Below are positions 24,898-32,991 of a DNA stretch of 37,848 nucleotides, piece by piece; position 1 is the stretch's first letter; every line of letters begins with the position of its first letter. A program made the position numbers and the translations under genes. The notes beneath the pieces were generated by a model. It made no database searches and had not been told where the DNA came from. It worked only from the letters and a program-made list of their open reading frames with translations. Source of the DNA: an uncultured Campylobacter sp. (GTDB taxonomy: Bacteria; Campylobacterota; Campylobacteria; Campylobacterales; Campylobacteraceae); contig NZ_CALIAV010000004.1 in the NCBI RefSeq assembly GCF_938045625.1, positions 1-37,848 of the forward strand, read 5' to 3'.

Positions 24898-26313
24898 TTA
24901 TTTTATAACAAGACCCTGGAAAAGTCCGCCGCGATTAACCCAAACGAGGGTCTTTTTGCCCTTCGTGCTTGCTAGGGCCTTGTTAAAGTCATCCATGTTT
25001 TTGATATTTTCCTCGGCGATTTGGATGATGATGTCGCCTTTTTCAAAGCCGATTTTTTCGGCATTTGAGCCAGCTTTTACGTCTGTTACTAGGATGCCTG
25101 TAGCATCAGGGGCTAGGCGGTATTTATACCTTGCGTTATCGTCGATCGCCGTGACGCTAAGGCCCTCGATCGCCGTGCCGTTTTTTGCCGCCGGGGTGTT
25201 TGTTTTTGTATTGGCATTAGCTAGTTTTATCTTGGCGGTTTCGATTTTGCCAGAGCGCTCGTAGGTTAGCGTGATCTCTTTGTTTGGAGCTAGCGAGCCG
25301 ATGAGATTTTTTAGATCGTTGGCGTTTTTGATCTCTTTATCGTCGATTTTGATAACGAGGTCGCCTCGTTTTAGTCCTGCGGCATCGGCAGGAAGGCCGC
25401 TTTCTACGCTGCTAATGAGCGCGCCTTCTTTGTTTTTGTAGATCTCTTTTTGCTCTTCGTTGAGATTTGCTATCATCACGCCGATATATCCGCGCTCGAT
25501 CTTGCCGTCTTCGATGAGTTTTTTGGCGATATCTTTAGTCATATTTGACGGGATGGCAAAGCCGATGCCGTTGTTGCCGCCACTGCGGCTAAGTATGGCT
25601 GAGTTTATGCCCACTAGATAGCCGCGGCTATCGACTAGCGCGCCGCCCGAGTTGCCTGGGTTTATCGAGGCGTCTGTCTGGATGAAATTTTCGTATTGAT
25701 TAAGGCCGATGTTGTCTTTGTTTAGGCCGGAAACTATGCCTTGAGTGATACTGCCGCCTACGCCGAACGGATTTCCGATGGCAAAAACTATATCTCCTTC
25801 CATTAGCTTAGCCGAGTCGGCAAAAGGTATGGCTTTTAGCTCTTTGGCGTCTATTTTGATGATGGCTAAGTCGGTTTTAGGGTCGGTGCCGACGATTTTA
25901 GCTTTGTACTCTTTGTCGCTATCTAGCAGCGTGACTACGATCTCGTCGCTATCTTCTACGACGTGGTTGTTTGTTACGATGTAGCCGTCGCTAGATATGA
26001 CGACGCCAGATCCTAGCGAGCTGCTTTTTTGTTTTTCTTGAGGTATGTTAAACTGAAATCCAAAAAAGTCTTTAAAAAACGGATCGCTAAACATATCGTT
26101 CATGTCTGCGACGTTGCTGCTGACGGTTTTTGTGGTGGAGATATTTACGACCGATTTTTTAGCGTCGGCAATAGAGCTGTTGTAGGACAGCACGACATTT
26201 TTGTTAAATTCCGGATTTATTCTAGTAAAATCCTCTGCGGGTTCGTTAAAATTTATGCTTGCGGCAAAGATCGCGCAAGAAGTAGCCAAAGATAATATCA
26301 TTATCTTTTTCAT
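24898..26313 (-). CDS. htrA: Periplasmic serine protease/chaperone HtrA (DegP family)
   Basis: A 471-residue secreted protease with signal peptide MKKIMILSLATSCAIFA. The trypsin-like domain carries the catalytic triad H117 (TNNHVVED), D148 (TDLAIIKID) and S222 (NPGNSGGALV). Two PDZ domains follow (about 275-365 and 370-465; carboxylate loops around GYIGV and the final VNRGG end). It degrades or refolds damaged periplasmic proteins; in C. jejuni HtrA is also secreted and cleaves host E-cadherin. AAAAGGA precedes the ATG. It is divergent from cbpA, and the 174-bp gap holds promoters for both. Confidence 0.97.
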   Translation of the reverse strand: MKKIMILSLATSCAIFAASINFNEPAEDFTRINPEFNKNVVLSYNSSIADAKKSVVNISTTKTVSSNVADMNDMFSDPFFKDFFGFQFNIPQEKQKSSSLGSGVVISSDGYIVTNNHVVEDSDEIVVTLLDSDKEYKAKIVGTDPKTDLAIIKIDAKELKAIPFADSAKLMEGDIVFAIGNPFGVGGSITQGIVSGLNKDNIGLNQYENFIQTDASINPGNSGGALVDSRGYLVGINSAILSRSGGNNGIGFAIPSNMTKDIAKKLIEDGKIERGYIGVMIANLNEEQKEIYKNKEGALISSVESGLPADAAGLKRGDLVIKIDDKEIKNANDLKNLIGSLAPNKEITLTYERSGKIETAKIKLANANTKTNTPAAKNGTAIEGLSVTAIDDNARYKYRLAPDATGILVTDVKAGSNAEKIGFEKGDIIIQIAEENIKNMDDFNKALASTKGKKTLVWVNRGGLFQGLVIK

Positions 26314-26348
26314 TGCTTTTCCTTTTGATAAAATTTTTTCAAAGCGCG

Positions 26349-26354
26349 ATTATA
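26349..26354 (-). promoter_or_regulatory. Candidate -10 element for htrA
   Basis: TATAAT on the minus strand (with preceding T), 36 bp upstream of the htrA start. No canonical -35. It lies about 70 bp from the cbpA promoter, back to back. Confidence 0.5.
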
Positions 26355-26419
26355 AGGCGTTAAGCTCAACGTAAAGTTAATTATTCTTTAAGTCGTTTAA
26401 AATCGTTTCGTTTACTATA

Positions 26420-26440
26420 CTTGATTGACATAGGCTAAAC
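26420..26440. promoter_or_regulatory. Degenerate HAIR-like HspR operator candidate
   Basis: CTTGATT, 7 nt, GCTAAAC resembles the HspR inverted repeat CTTGAGT-N7-ACTCAAG: six of seven bases match on the left, only four of seven on the right. Its position over the -35 of the cbpA-hspR promoter is right for autorepression, which is the known mode for HspR; the match itself is weak. Confidence 0.3.
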
Positions 26441-26454
26441 CTTTATGCTATAAT
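26425..26454 (+). promoter_or_regulatory. Sigma-70 promoter of cbpA-hspR
   Basis: TTGACA (26425-26430) and TATAAT (26449-26454) with an 18-bp spacer: the only full consensus promoter I see in the window. It sits 34 bp upstream of the cbpA start; AAGGA precedes the ATG. Confidence 0.8.
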
Positions 26455-26487
26455 CCCTATAAAATTAATTGACTATAAGGACATAAC

Positions 26488-27360
26488 ATGAGCAATAGTC
26501 TTTACGAAACATTAGGGGTGTCGGAAAAAGCCACCAGCGACGAGATCAAAAAGGCCTATCGTAGGCTGGCTCGAAAGTATCATCCCGACATCAACAAAGA
26601 CCCGGGTGCGGAGGATAAATTTAAAGAGATAAACGCCGCGTATGAAATTTTAAGCGACGAAAAAAAGCGCGCGCAGTACGACAGGCACGGCGACGCGATG
26701 TTCGGCGGACAAAATTTCCATGATTTTGCGAGCAGCTCTGGCATGGGAAATTTGGACGAAATTTTAAAAAATATCTTCGGCGGAGGCGGTTTTAGCGGCT
26801 TTTCAAGCAGAAGCGGCTTTAGTGGATTTAGGCAAACGGGCGGATTTAGCGGCTTTGAGGACGAGGAGGATCTGGACTCGCGAGCAAAGGTAACTATCCC
26901 GTTTGACGTAGCGGTAAAGGGCGGCGAGCACTCGATAAATTTTAACGGCGAAAACATCAAAATAAAAATCCCAAACGGAGTCAACGACGGCGAAAAGCTA
27001 CGCATAAAAGGCAAGGGTAGCGGCGGGCGCGGAGATCTGATACTAACCGTAAATATCGCGCCTAGCGACGAGTACGAAAGAGACGGCGACGATCTGTATA
27101 AAGACGTACTAATCCCGCTAAAAACGATGATGTTTGGCGGTAAGATAGATGTAAAAACGCCTAAAAAGGACGTCACGATAAAAATCGCCGAAAACTCAAA
27201 ATCGGGGCAAAAAATCAGGCTCAAGGGATACGGCGTGCAAAATAGAAAAAGCGGGATATTTGGCGATCTGTACCTGCGAGCGCGCGTGTCTTTGCCGGAC
27301 GTAAATGCCCTAGACGGCGAGCTAGCCGAGCTCATGAAGCAAAAACTCCCAGAGGCATAA
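26488..27360 (+). CDS. cbpA: DnaJ-class co-chaperone CbpA
   Basis: A 290-residue J-domain protein. The J domain spans residues 3-70 with HPD at 32-34; a Gly/Phe-rich linker follows (about 88-130, repeats of GFSGF); then the two C-terminal substrate-binding beta-domains (about 135-280, e.g. VKGGEHSINFNGENIKIKIPNGVNDGEKLRIKGKG). There is no cysteine-rich zinc domain, which separates CbpA from DnaJ. It stimulates DnaK in folding. It is followed after one base by hspR, as in C. jejuni Cj1229-Cj1230 and in H. pylori, where the cbpA-hspR operon is repressed by HspR. Confidence 0.96.
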   Translation: MSNSLYETLGVSEKATSDEIKKAYRRLARKYHPDINKDPGAEDKFKEINAAYEILSDEKKRAQYDRHGDAMFGGQNFHDFASSSGMGNLDEILKNIFGGGGFSGFSSRSGFSGFRQTGGFSGFEDEEDLDSRAKVTIPFDVAVKGGEHSINFNGENIKIKIPNGVNDGEKLRIKGKGSGGRGDLILTVNIAPSDEYERDGDDLYKDVLIPLKTMMFGGKIDVKTPKKDVTIKIAENSKSGQKIRLKGYGVQNRKSGIFGDLYLRARVSLPDVNALDGELAELMKQKLPEA

Positions 27361-27361
27361 G

Positions 27362-27739
27362 ATGAAACAATACGAAGAACCGGTATATCTAATAAGCGTC
27401 GTAGCAAAGGTGCTCTCCATACATCCGCAGACGCTGCGCCAATACGAGCGCGAGGGACTACTAGAGCCATCAAGAACCGAGGGCAAGATGCGCCTTTATT
27501 CGGAAAAAGATATGGACCGTATCAAGATGATACTGCGTCTAACGCGCGATCTGGGCGTAAATTTAGCGGGCGTCGATATTATTTTACAGCTAAAAGAGCA
27601 GATCGAGCAGTCTGAGGTCATGATAAAGCAGATGAAAGAGGAGTTAGCCAAAATGGAGCAGGGCGCCGTGCCGTCTAAAAAAGCTCTGGTAAAGCGCAAA
27701 AATAGCTTTGATCTCATCTTTTATGATGATAAAAATTAA
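27362..27739 (+). CDS. hspR: Heat-shock repressor HspR (MerR family)
   Basis: A 125-residue MerR-type regulator. The winged helix covers residues 7-75: YLISVVAKVLSIHPQTLRQYEREGLLEPSRTEGKMRLYSEKDMDRIKMILRLTRDLGVNLAGVDIIL, the HspR version in which the first residues are shifted relative to MerR metal sensors. A coiled coil (about 78-105) for dimerisation follows and no metal-binding cysteines are present. It represses chaperone genes (cbpA-hspR and, in relatives, dnaK/groE operons) using DnaK as a co-repressor in some bacteria. Starts one base after cbpA. Confidence 0.95.
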   Translation: MKQYEEPVYLISVVAKVLSIHPQTLRQYEREGLLEPSRTEGKMRLYSEKDMDRIKMILRLTRDLGVNLAGVDIILQLKEQIEQSEVMIKQMKEELAKMEQGAVPSKKALVKRKNSFDLIFYDDKN

Positions 27740-27740
27740 T

Positions 27741-27761
27741 CCTTTTTATCCGTTAAAAAGG
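27741..27761 (+). terminator. Weak hairpin after hspR
   Basis: CCTTTTT (27741-27747) and AAAAAGG (27755-27761) form a 7-bp, AT-rich stem directly after the stop at 27739. No T-tract follows, so read-through into the antiporter gene is possible. Confidence 0.3.
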
Positions 27762-27864
27762 TAAAATCGGGTAAAATTTATTTACAAAACGCGCCAAATT
27801 TGAGGCTGTAAGGGCGCTAAATTTAGCCTTAAATTTGCCCCGCTTTGAACTCAAATGAGGGACA

Positions 27865-29310
27865 ATGTTAGAAACTTTTTTATTATTTTTTTCTATCCTA
27901 CTTATCGCTTGTATCGTCTCTAGCAAGGTTTCAGATAGATTCGGTATTCCGTCGTTAGTCGTATTTTTGGCCGTGGGCATGCTCGCAGGCTCGGACGGAC
28001 TGCTGGGGCTTGATTTTGATAACCGCCAAATCGCCCAAGACGTGGGCACTATCGCGCTTATTTTTATACTTTACGCAGGCGGCCTCGATACGAATCTAAA
28101 ATCTATCCGCCCAGTCATGGTAAACGGCATCATTCTAGCGACTCTTGGCGTCGTGCTGACTGCCGGCATGATAGCCGTACTCGTAAAATACCTACTAGGT
28201 CTTGACTGGCTAGAGGCTTTGCTTTTTGGCTCTATCATCTCCTCGACCGACGCGGCGGCGGTGTTTGCGATACTAGGAGCGAAGGAAATTTCGCTGCGAA
28301 ACAACATCCGTCCGCTTCTGGAGCTAGAGTCCGGATCAAATGACCCGATGGCGATCTTTTTAACCGTCACGATGCTACAAATCATCTCCATAGCCACGAT
28401 CCCTAGCGTTCCTGAGGTCGCGCTAACGCTGGTGAAGCAGTTTTTGCTAGGCGGGCTGATGGGCTATGTGTTCGGCGTCGCGTTGCCCGGGCTTTTTAAC
28501 CGCCTAAGGCTTGAGTACTGGGGACTTTACCCCGTGTTTTCGATGGCTTGGGTGATGCTTTTATACGTGCTAGCCGGCAAGGTCGGCGGCAACGGCTTTT
28601 TGGCCGTCTATATCGCGGGTATGTTTATAAATAAAAAAGAGTTCGCGCATAAGAAAAATTTGATCGGTTTTCACGACGGTATCGCGTGGACGATGCAGAT
28701 CGTTATCTTTTTGACGCTGGGACTTTTGGTAAATCCTTCCCAGCTGCCGGCCGTCGCGCTTGCGGGCGCTGTAGTCGCGTTTTGGATCATGTTCGTCGCG
28801 CGTCCTATGGGTGTTTTTCTCTCGCTTTTGCTTTCTAGATACAATATCAAAGAAAAGATGTTTATCTCGTGGGTCGGACTTCGCGGCGTCGTTCCTATCG
28901 TACTTGCGACCTATCCGTTCGGGGCAAATTTACCGAATTCGGAGCTTATTTTTAACACGATATTTTTCGTCGTGTTCGTCTCTATCATCATCCAGGGCAT
29001 GACGCTAGAAAAGGTCGCGCAAAAATGCGGCGTCAAAGAAGAGGTCGTCAAAGAAGAGGTCGAGATGTCGAACTTGCCGATCTTTTACCATACTTTGCGC
29101 CAGCACACCATACGCTTTGACGCCGAAGTTGTGGGCAAAAACCTAGCCGAGCTCGAGCTTCCTAGCGACTTTTTGGTACTACTCATCAAGCGCAAGGGCG
29201 AATACATCAAACCTACCGGCTCATCGGTGTTTGAAGAGGGCGACTTGCTACTGATCCAGTGCGAGGACGAGAACAAATACAACGAAACCTTAAAGACTTT
29301 TACGGCGTAA
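27865..29310 (+). CDS. K+/H+ antiporter, NhaP2/CvrA-like (CPA1 family) with TrkA-C domain
   Basis: A 481-residue membrane antiporter, usually annotated kefB in C. jejuni (Cj1231). About 12 transmembrane helices fill residues 1-385; the sequences ALIFILYAGGLDTNLKSIRP, SIISSTDAAAVFAILG and ELESGSNDPMAIFLT are the ion-binding signature of NhaP2-type potassium/proton antiporters, rather than of glutathione-gated KefB/KefC. A C-terminal TrkA-C-like regulatory domain (about 405-478, VVGKNLAELELPSDFLVLLIKRKGEYI) should sense ligand in the cytosol. It would export K+ or Na+ in exchange for protons for pH and osmotic control. GAGGGA precedes the ATG. The exact ion is inferred. Confidence 0.88.
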   Translation: MLETFLLFFSILLIACIVSSKVSDRFGIPSLVVFLAVGMLAGSDGLLGLDFDNRQIAQDVGTIALIFILYAGGLDTNLKSIRPVMVNGIILATLGVVLTAGMIAVLVKYLLGLDWLEALLFGSIISSTDAAAVFAILGAKEISLRNNIRPLLELESGSNDPMAIFLTVTMLQIISIATIPSVPEVALTLVKQFLLGGLMGYVFGVALPGLFNRLRLEYWGLYPVFSMAWVMLLYVLAGKVGGNGFLAVYIAGMFINKKEFAHKKNLIGFHDGIAWTMQIVIFLTLGLLVNPSQLPAVALAGAVVAFWIMFVARPMGVFLSLLLSRYNIKEKMFISWVGLRGVVPIVLATYPFGANLPNSELIFNTIFFVVFVSIIIQGMTLEKVAQKCGVKEEVVKEEVEMSNLPIFYHTLRQHTIRFDAEVVGKNLAELELPSDFLVLLIKRKGEYIKPTGSSVFEEGDLLLIQCEDENKYNETLKTFTA

Positions 29311-29387
29311 ATTTACCTAAATTTAGCCTTTGGTTTCGGTCAAATTTGACGCCGATCAGTCATGCTTTGGGCTAAAAGGAGTAAAAT

Positions 29388-30194
29388 TTGGACTTATTTG
29401 CCGTTTCAAAGACGCTGTTTATCCCGCTTAGCGCGCGAATTTTCGCTTCTAAAAATTTCCCCGATTATTTTTACGACGAAAAGGCGCTGTTGCTCGAAAA
29501 TATCGTGCAAACAAACTGCGAATCCGTGCGAGAAAAATCGTCCGAATACGCGCTCATGGCATCTGCAGCCAGATACTACAACATGGACGAGATCGTGCGT
29601 AAATTTTGCGCAAAATATCCAAAAAGCAACGTCGCTTACCTGGGTGCTGGGCTCGAGACGGCCTGCTTTCGTTTAAAAACCGTAAACGCGACCTTTTACG
29701 AGATAGATTTGCCCGAGGTGATAGAGCTTAGGCTGCTTTTGCTTGGCGGCTGTGCAAACGATACGCTCGTAGGCTGCGATATGTTTGATCTGGCTTGGGT
29801 GCGGCGTATCGACGAGAGCTTGCCGACGCTGTTTGTGGCGTGCGGAGTATTTCAGTATTTTACGCGCGGACAGATCTTAAATTTGATTCGCGAGCTTAAA
29901 AGTACCTTTAAAAATGCCGAGCTCGCATTTGACGCCACAAATGAAGCAGGTCTAAAATACGCCAACAAATATGTAAAAAGCATCGGAAACAATGAGGCGA
30001 TTATGAGATTTTGCGTCGAGGACGGCTATAAATTTGCGCTGGAAGCAGACGTAAATTTGGTAGAGGAGAGAGTATTTTTTACTGACGCTCGCAAGATTCT
30101 TGCAAAAAGGCTCAAATTTACCACCCGCCTCATAATGAAATTTGTAGATTTTACGAAGCGAGCTAAAATTTTGCATTTTGATTTAAAAAGTTAG
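29388..30194 (+). CDS. LCM-family SAM-dependent methyltransferase
   Basis: A 268-residue class I methyltransferase of the leucine-carboxyl-methyltransferase/TcmP family: VAYLGAGLETACFRL (about 82-96) is the SAM loop and ATFYEIDLPEVIELRLLLL the characteristic acidic motif 2 with DLPEVIE; LFVACGVFQYFTRGQIL matches the family's motif 3. Substrate unknown; bacterial members methylate small molecules, often polyketides or carboxylates. The start is TTG at 29388, supported by AAGGAG eight bases upstream. It lies 77 bp after the antiporter gene and ends before a bidirectional hairpin, with no other biosynthetic genes nearby. Confidence 0.82.
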   Translation: MDLFAVSKTLFIPLSARIFASKNFPDYFYDEKALLLENIVQTNCESVREKSSEYALMASAARYYNMDEIVRKFCAKYPKSNVAYLGAGLETACFRLKTVNATFYEIDLPEVIELRLLLLGGCANDTLVGCDMFDLAWVRRIDESLPTLFVACGVFQYFTRGQILNLIRELKSTFKNAELAFDATNEAGLKYANKYVKSIGNNEAIMRFCVEDGYKFALEADVNLVEERVFFTDARKILAKRLKFTTRLIMKFVDFTKRAKILHFDLKS

Positions 30195-30310
30195 CTGTCT
30201 AGCAAAAAATATTTTACGCCCGCTCCAGAAGTTTTTAAAATTTGTGGCTTATGTAAAGCGCAATCGTGAGGTGCAAGCTCGTAGCGCCAAAGCAGTATGA
30301 GCAAATTTTA

Positions 30311-30330
30311 GAGCGGATTTTTATCCGCTC
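30311..30330 (-). terminator. Terminator hairpin, probably for metY
   Basis: GAGCGGAT (30311-30318) and ATCCGCTC (30323-30330) form a perfect 8-bp stem with a TTTT loop, 9 bp past the metY stop on the minus strand, followed there by TAAAATTTG. It could also serve the convergent methyltransferase gene. Confidence 0.65.
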
Positions 30331-30339
30331 CGCTTAATT

Positions 30340-31611
30340 TTACTCCAAAGCCTGCGCGAGATCTGCGATGAGGTCGTCGGCGTTTTCTAGGCCGACGCTT
30401 ATTCTGATTAGCTCTTTTGTTATGCCTGCCTTTATTAGCTCCTCGCTCGAGAGCTGCTGATGCGTAGTGGAGGCCGGGTGCGTGATGAGCGACTTGGAGT
30501 CGCCGATATTTACGACGATTTTAAATAGCTTTACTTTACCTAGCATCTTTACGGCGCGCTCATAGCTATCGGTTTCAAAGCACATTAGTCCGCTGGCCAT
30601 GCCGTCTTTAAAGTATTTTTGCGCCTTTTCGTGCTCGGGATCGCTTTTTAGCGCAGGGTAGGTCACGCGTTTTACGTGTTTATGCGAGTTTAAAAACTCG
30701 GCGATCTTGCGCGCATTTTGCGAGTGCCTCTCGATACGCACGCTTAACGTCTCAAGCCCCTGGATGAGCTGCCATGAGTTAAAAGGCGAGATCGTAGCGC
30801 CTATGTCGCGCACCAAAGCCACTCTCATGCGCAGCGTATAGATGTCAAATTTATCCGCCATCTGCGCATAAACTAGCCCGTGATAGCTCTCGTCAGGCTC
30901 GTTAAAATGCGCGTATCTGGCGTTACCGACTAGTTTGGCGTTTAAATTTTTACTAGCGACGACTGCGCCAGATAGGCTTAGGCCCTGGCCGCAGATATAT
31001 TTGCTAGCGCTATGCACGACGACGTCTACGCCGTGATTTAGCGGCTGGAAAATGATCGGCGTAGGTACGGTGTTATCAGCGATCGTTACGACGCCGTGCT
31101 TGTCCGCGATCTCGACGATTTTTTTAAAATTTGGGATTGCGATTTGCGGGTTTGATAGCGTCTCGAAAAATATCGCGCGCGTTTTATTGTCGATCAAATT
31201 TTCAAGATCGTCCGCGCTGTCGCTGTCAAACACTCGCGCCTCGATGCCAAAACGCTTAAGCGTGTGCATAAAAAGAACCATCGTGCCGCCGTAAATTTTC
31301 TTTGCTACGACGATGTTGTCGCCGACTGCGGCCAAATTTGCGATCGAGTAAAAAATCGCCGCCTGACCGCTGGCCGTCACGATAGAGGCCGAGCCCTCCT
31401 CGAGCGCGGCTATACGGCTCTCTAGCACGTCCGTCGTTGGGTTGCCCAGCCTCGTATAGATGTGGCCAGGGGCTTCTAGCTGAAATCTCGCTGCGGCCAT
31501 CTCAGCGCTACCGAAATCATAAGCCGTAGTCTGGTAAATCGGCACCGCCATGGCGCCCGGGCCAGCCTTGGTATCGTAGCCGTAGTGCGTGGCGATCGTC
31601 TCTTTTTGCAT
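30340..31611 (-). CDS. metY: O-acetylhomoserine aminocarboxypropyltransferase (sulfhydrylase)
   Basis: PLP enzyme of the Cys/Met metabolism family that would make homocysteine from O-acetylhomoserine and sulfide. At 423 residues it has the MetY length, longer than MetB/MetC (about 390). Seen: start region METIATHYGYD-like with QTTAYDF, the YTRLGNPTTDVLE substrate region (52-64), SGQAAIFYS for PLP phosphate binding, DNTVPTP, and the Schiff-base lysine K204 in HSASKYICGQG. The ATG is preceded by AAGGAG. It is monocistronic and divergent from the small gene at 31691, with a -10 at 31638-31643. Identification is secure at the family level; MetY over MetZ follows from length. Confidence 0.93.
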   Translation of the reverse strand: MQKETIATHYGYDTKAGPGAMAVPIYQTTAYDFGSAEMAAARFQLEAPGHIYTRLGNPTTDVLESRIAALEEGSASIVTASGQAAIFYSIANLAAVGDNIVVAKKIYGGTMVLFMHTLKRFGIEARVFDSDSADDLENLIDNKTRAIFFETLSNPQIAIPNFKKIVEIADKHGVVTIADNTVPTPIIFQPLNHGVDVVVHSASKYICGQGLSLSGAVVASKNLNAKLVGNARYAHFNEPDESYHGLVYAQMADKFDIYTLRMRVALVRDIGATISPFNSWQLIQGLETLSVRIERHSQNARKIAEFLNSHKHVKRVTYPALKSDPEHEKAQKYFKDGMASGLMCFETDSYERAVKMLGKVKLFKIVVNIGDSKSLITHPASTTHQQLSSEELIKAGITKELIRISVGLENADDLIADLAQALE

Positions 31612-31637
31612 TTTTTCTCCTTGTAAAATTTGCGCGT

Positions 31638-31643
31638 ATTATA
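31638..31643 (-). promoter_or_regulatory. Candidate -10 element for metY
   Basis: TATAAT on the minus strand, 27 bp upstream of the metY start, in the 79-bp divergent gap. Confidence 0.5.
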
Positions 31644-31664
31644 ACCGCTAAAAGTTTAAATTGG

Positions 31665-31670
31665 TATAAT
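31665..31670 (+). promoter_or_regulatory. Extended -10 promoter for the gene at 31691
   Basis: TGG-TATAAT, an extended -10 (TGn), 20 bp upstream of the ATG; the leader would be about 14 nt and includes GAAAGG. Confidence 0.55.
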
Positions 31671-31690
31671 TGGGCTTTTGAAAGGAAAAA

Positions 31691-32023
31691 ATGGCTGAAC
31701 AAAACGACAAATTTAAGCGCGTAAAATACCTGCGCGGCCTGGAAAAATTCGCAAAAGCGGCGATTAGCGCGCTAAAAAGAGAGGATTTTAACGAGGGCGA
31801 ATTTAGCGCTAGAGTAGGCAAAAACGCCGAAAATTTACGCAAGATCGAGCCGGTTTTTTTAGATAACGCCTACTCGAAGTCTCTTGAAAATTTCGTAAAT
31901 TTAGTCGTAAAAGGCGGCGAGAGAAGCGAGCTAGTGGCCTACGCCAACGCGCTGGAAAAGCTAAAAAACCAAAAAACATATAAAAAAGAAAAACATAGAA
32001 AAAAATATAAGGACGAAGAGTGA
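31691..32023 (+). CDS. Small hypothetical lysine-rich protein
   Basis: A 110-residue protein that I cannot assign. It is helical and charged, with a very basic C-terminal tail (KNQKTYKKEKHRKKYKDEE), which suggests nucleic-acid or ribosome contact, though that is only composition. No signal or membrane segment. GAAAGG precedes the ATG. Its stop overlaps the GTG start of the next gene (GTGA), so it is co-translated with the HAD phosphatase. Confidence 0.75.
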   Translation: MAEQNDKFKRVKYLRGLEKFAKAAISALKREDFNEGEFSARVGKNAENLRKIEPVFLDNAYSKSLENFVNLVVKGGERSELVAYANALEKLKNQKTYKKEKHRKKYKDEE

Positions 32024-32643
32024 AATGCGTGATATTTGACATGGACGGCACGCTCATAGATAGCGCAAAAGCGATCTGCGAGACTGTAAACGAGGTGCGG
32101 CGCGAGCTGGGGCTTGAGGGCGATCTCGCGGCCGAGTTTATCGTAAAGGCCATAAACGAGCCTGGGCGAAATTTGGGGCTTGACTTTTACGGTATCGATA
32201 AGCCGGACATGAAGCTGCGGGATAACTTTGAAGCTAAATTTAAGAAAAACTACCGCGAATACGCCGCTGCTTATGATGGCGCCCGGGAGCTGCTAGCCGG
32301 GTTAAAAGAGGCGGGGCACTTTGTCGCCCTAGCTAGCAATGCGCCTCGATATACTTTGGATGAAATTTTACAAAGAAGCGGGATATTTAAATTTTTCGAT
32401 CTCATCGTCGGAGCTGACGAAAACGTACCTCAAAAACCAGATCCCGCGATGCTAAATTTGATATTAAAATCAGGCGAATTTGATAAAGCGATATTTGTCG
32501 GAGATAGTAAAAAAGATGAGCTAGCCGCACGCAATGCTGATATGAAATATCTAAACGTTTGCTGGGGCTTTGGTAGCCAAAGTCCAAGCTGCGACAATGT
32601 CTTTACGGTGGCTGAAGCAGCCCTATATATCGAGAAGTTATAA
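32020..32643 (+). CDS. HAD-superfamily phosphatase (phosphoglycolate phosphatase-like)
   Basis: A 207-residue HAD hydrolase. Motif I is FDMDGTLID with nucleophile D7 and acid D9; a helical cap domain spans about 15-80; motif II is ASNA (Ser near 105), motif III lysine in QKPDP, and motif IV GDSKKDE. This is the Gph/PGMB-like subgroup; phosphoglycolate phosphatase is a reasonable guess but substrates cannot be told from sequence. The start is GTG at 32020, overlapping the previous stop, with AAGGA seven bases upstream. No ATG in frame fits better. Confidence 0.85.
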   Translation: MKCVIFDMDGTLIDSAKAICETVNEVRRELGLEGDLAAEFIVKAINEPGRNLGLDFYGIDKPDMKLRDNFEAKFKKNYREYAAAYDGARELLAGLKEAGHFVALASNAPRYTLDEILQRSGIFKFFDLIVGADENVPQKPDPAMLNLILKSGEFDKAIFVGDSKKDELAARNADMKYLNVCWGFGSQSPSCDNVFTVAEAALYIEKL

Positions 32644-32658
32644 AAATTTAGCGTATTA

Positions 32659-32704
32659 TAGTATGTATGATTTTAGGTAATATTTTACAAAAAATAGTAT
32701 GTAT
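32659..32704. repeat. Direct repeat TAGTATGTAT upstream of the DUF2018 gene
   Basis: TAGTATGTAT occurs at 32659-32668 and 32695-32704, spaced 36 bp start to start, in the short gap before the gene at 32734. The region also contains TATTATAG, a possible -10. The pair could be an operator, or chance in AT-rich DNA. Confidence 0.3.
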
Positions 32705-32733
32705 TTTAAGATTTGCGAAAGGTTTTAAAATTT

Positions 32734-32991
32734 ATGGATTATGATATATTTTCTCAAAGTCCGAGGGAAAAATTCTTTGAAATTTTATTTAACGCGAACA
32801 AAAATTTAGTCGAAAACGAGCTTGAAAAAACTTTTGAAAAATTTATCGCGATGAGCGAATTTTGCGAAAAAAATGGCTTTGACGAAACGGCGCAAAATTC
32901 GTTTATTTCTCAAAATCAAACCCTGATAAATGAGCGTCTAAACGACATTTATATCGGGCTTAGTGGGGATATTTTAAGTCAAAATGAGTAA
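32734..32991 (+). CDS. DUF2018 family protein (HP0242-like)
   Basis: An 85-residue helical protein of the DUF2018 family, found in Campylobacter and Helicobacter. The sequence (MDYDIFSQSPREKFFEILFNANKNLVENELEKTFEKFIAMSEFCEK...) aligns with H. pylori HP0242, whose structure is known as a knotted, intertwined dimer; the function is unknown. I choose the ATG at 32734 over an in-frame TTG 21 bases earlier because the family begins there, and AAAGG lies before it. Position next to a prenyltransferase and hemA matches the H. pylori HP0238-HP0242 order as I recall it, reversed in direction. It overlaps the next gene by 8 bp. Confidence 0.85.
   Translation: MDYDIFSQSPREKFFEILFNANKNLVENELEKTFEKFIAMSEFCEKNGFDETAQNSFISQNQTLINERLNDIYIGLSGDILSQNE

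Noticed and set aside
26713..26860. Repeated GGCTTT/GGATTT units inside cbpA as a possible CRISPR or tandem repeat
   Set aside because: They encode the Gly/Phe-rich linker (GFSGF repeats) normal for J-domain proteins.
26580..27473. Minus-strand open frame of 297 codons opposite cbpA-hspR
   Set aside because: It is a shadow of cbpA and hspR, which have clear domains, and its product is a Ser/Pro/Leu-rich sequence without any family features.
27865..29310. Glutathione-gated KefB potassium efflux identity
   Set aside because: The traditional kefB name follows C. jejuni annotation, but the SGSNDPMA signature, and a short TrkA-C domain instead of a full RCK nucleotide-binding domain, fit NhaP2/CvrA-type antiporters better.
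32020..32643. Firm assignment as phosphoglycolate phosphatase (gph)
   Set aside because: HAD motifs are clear, but substrate specificity cannot be read from them, so no gene symbol was given.
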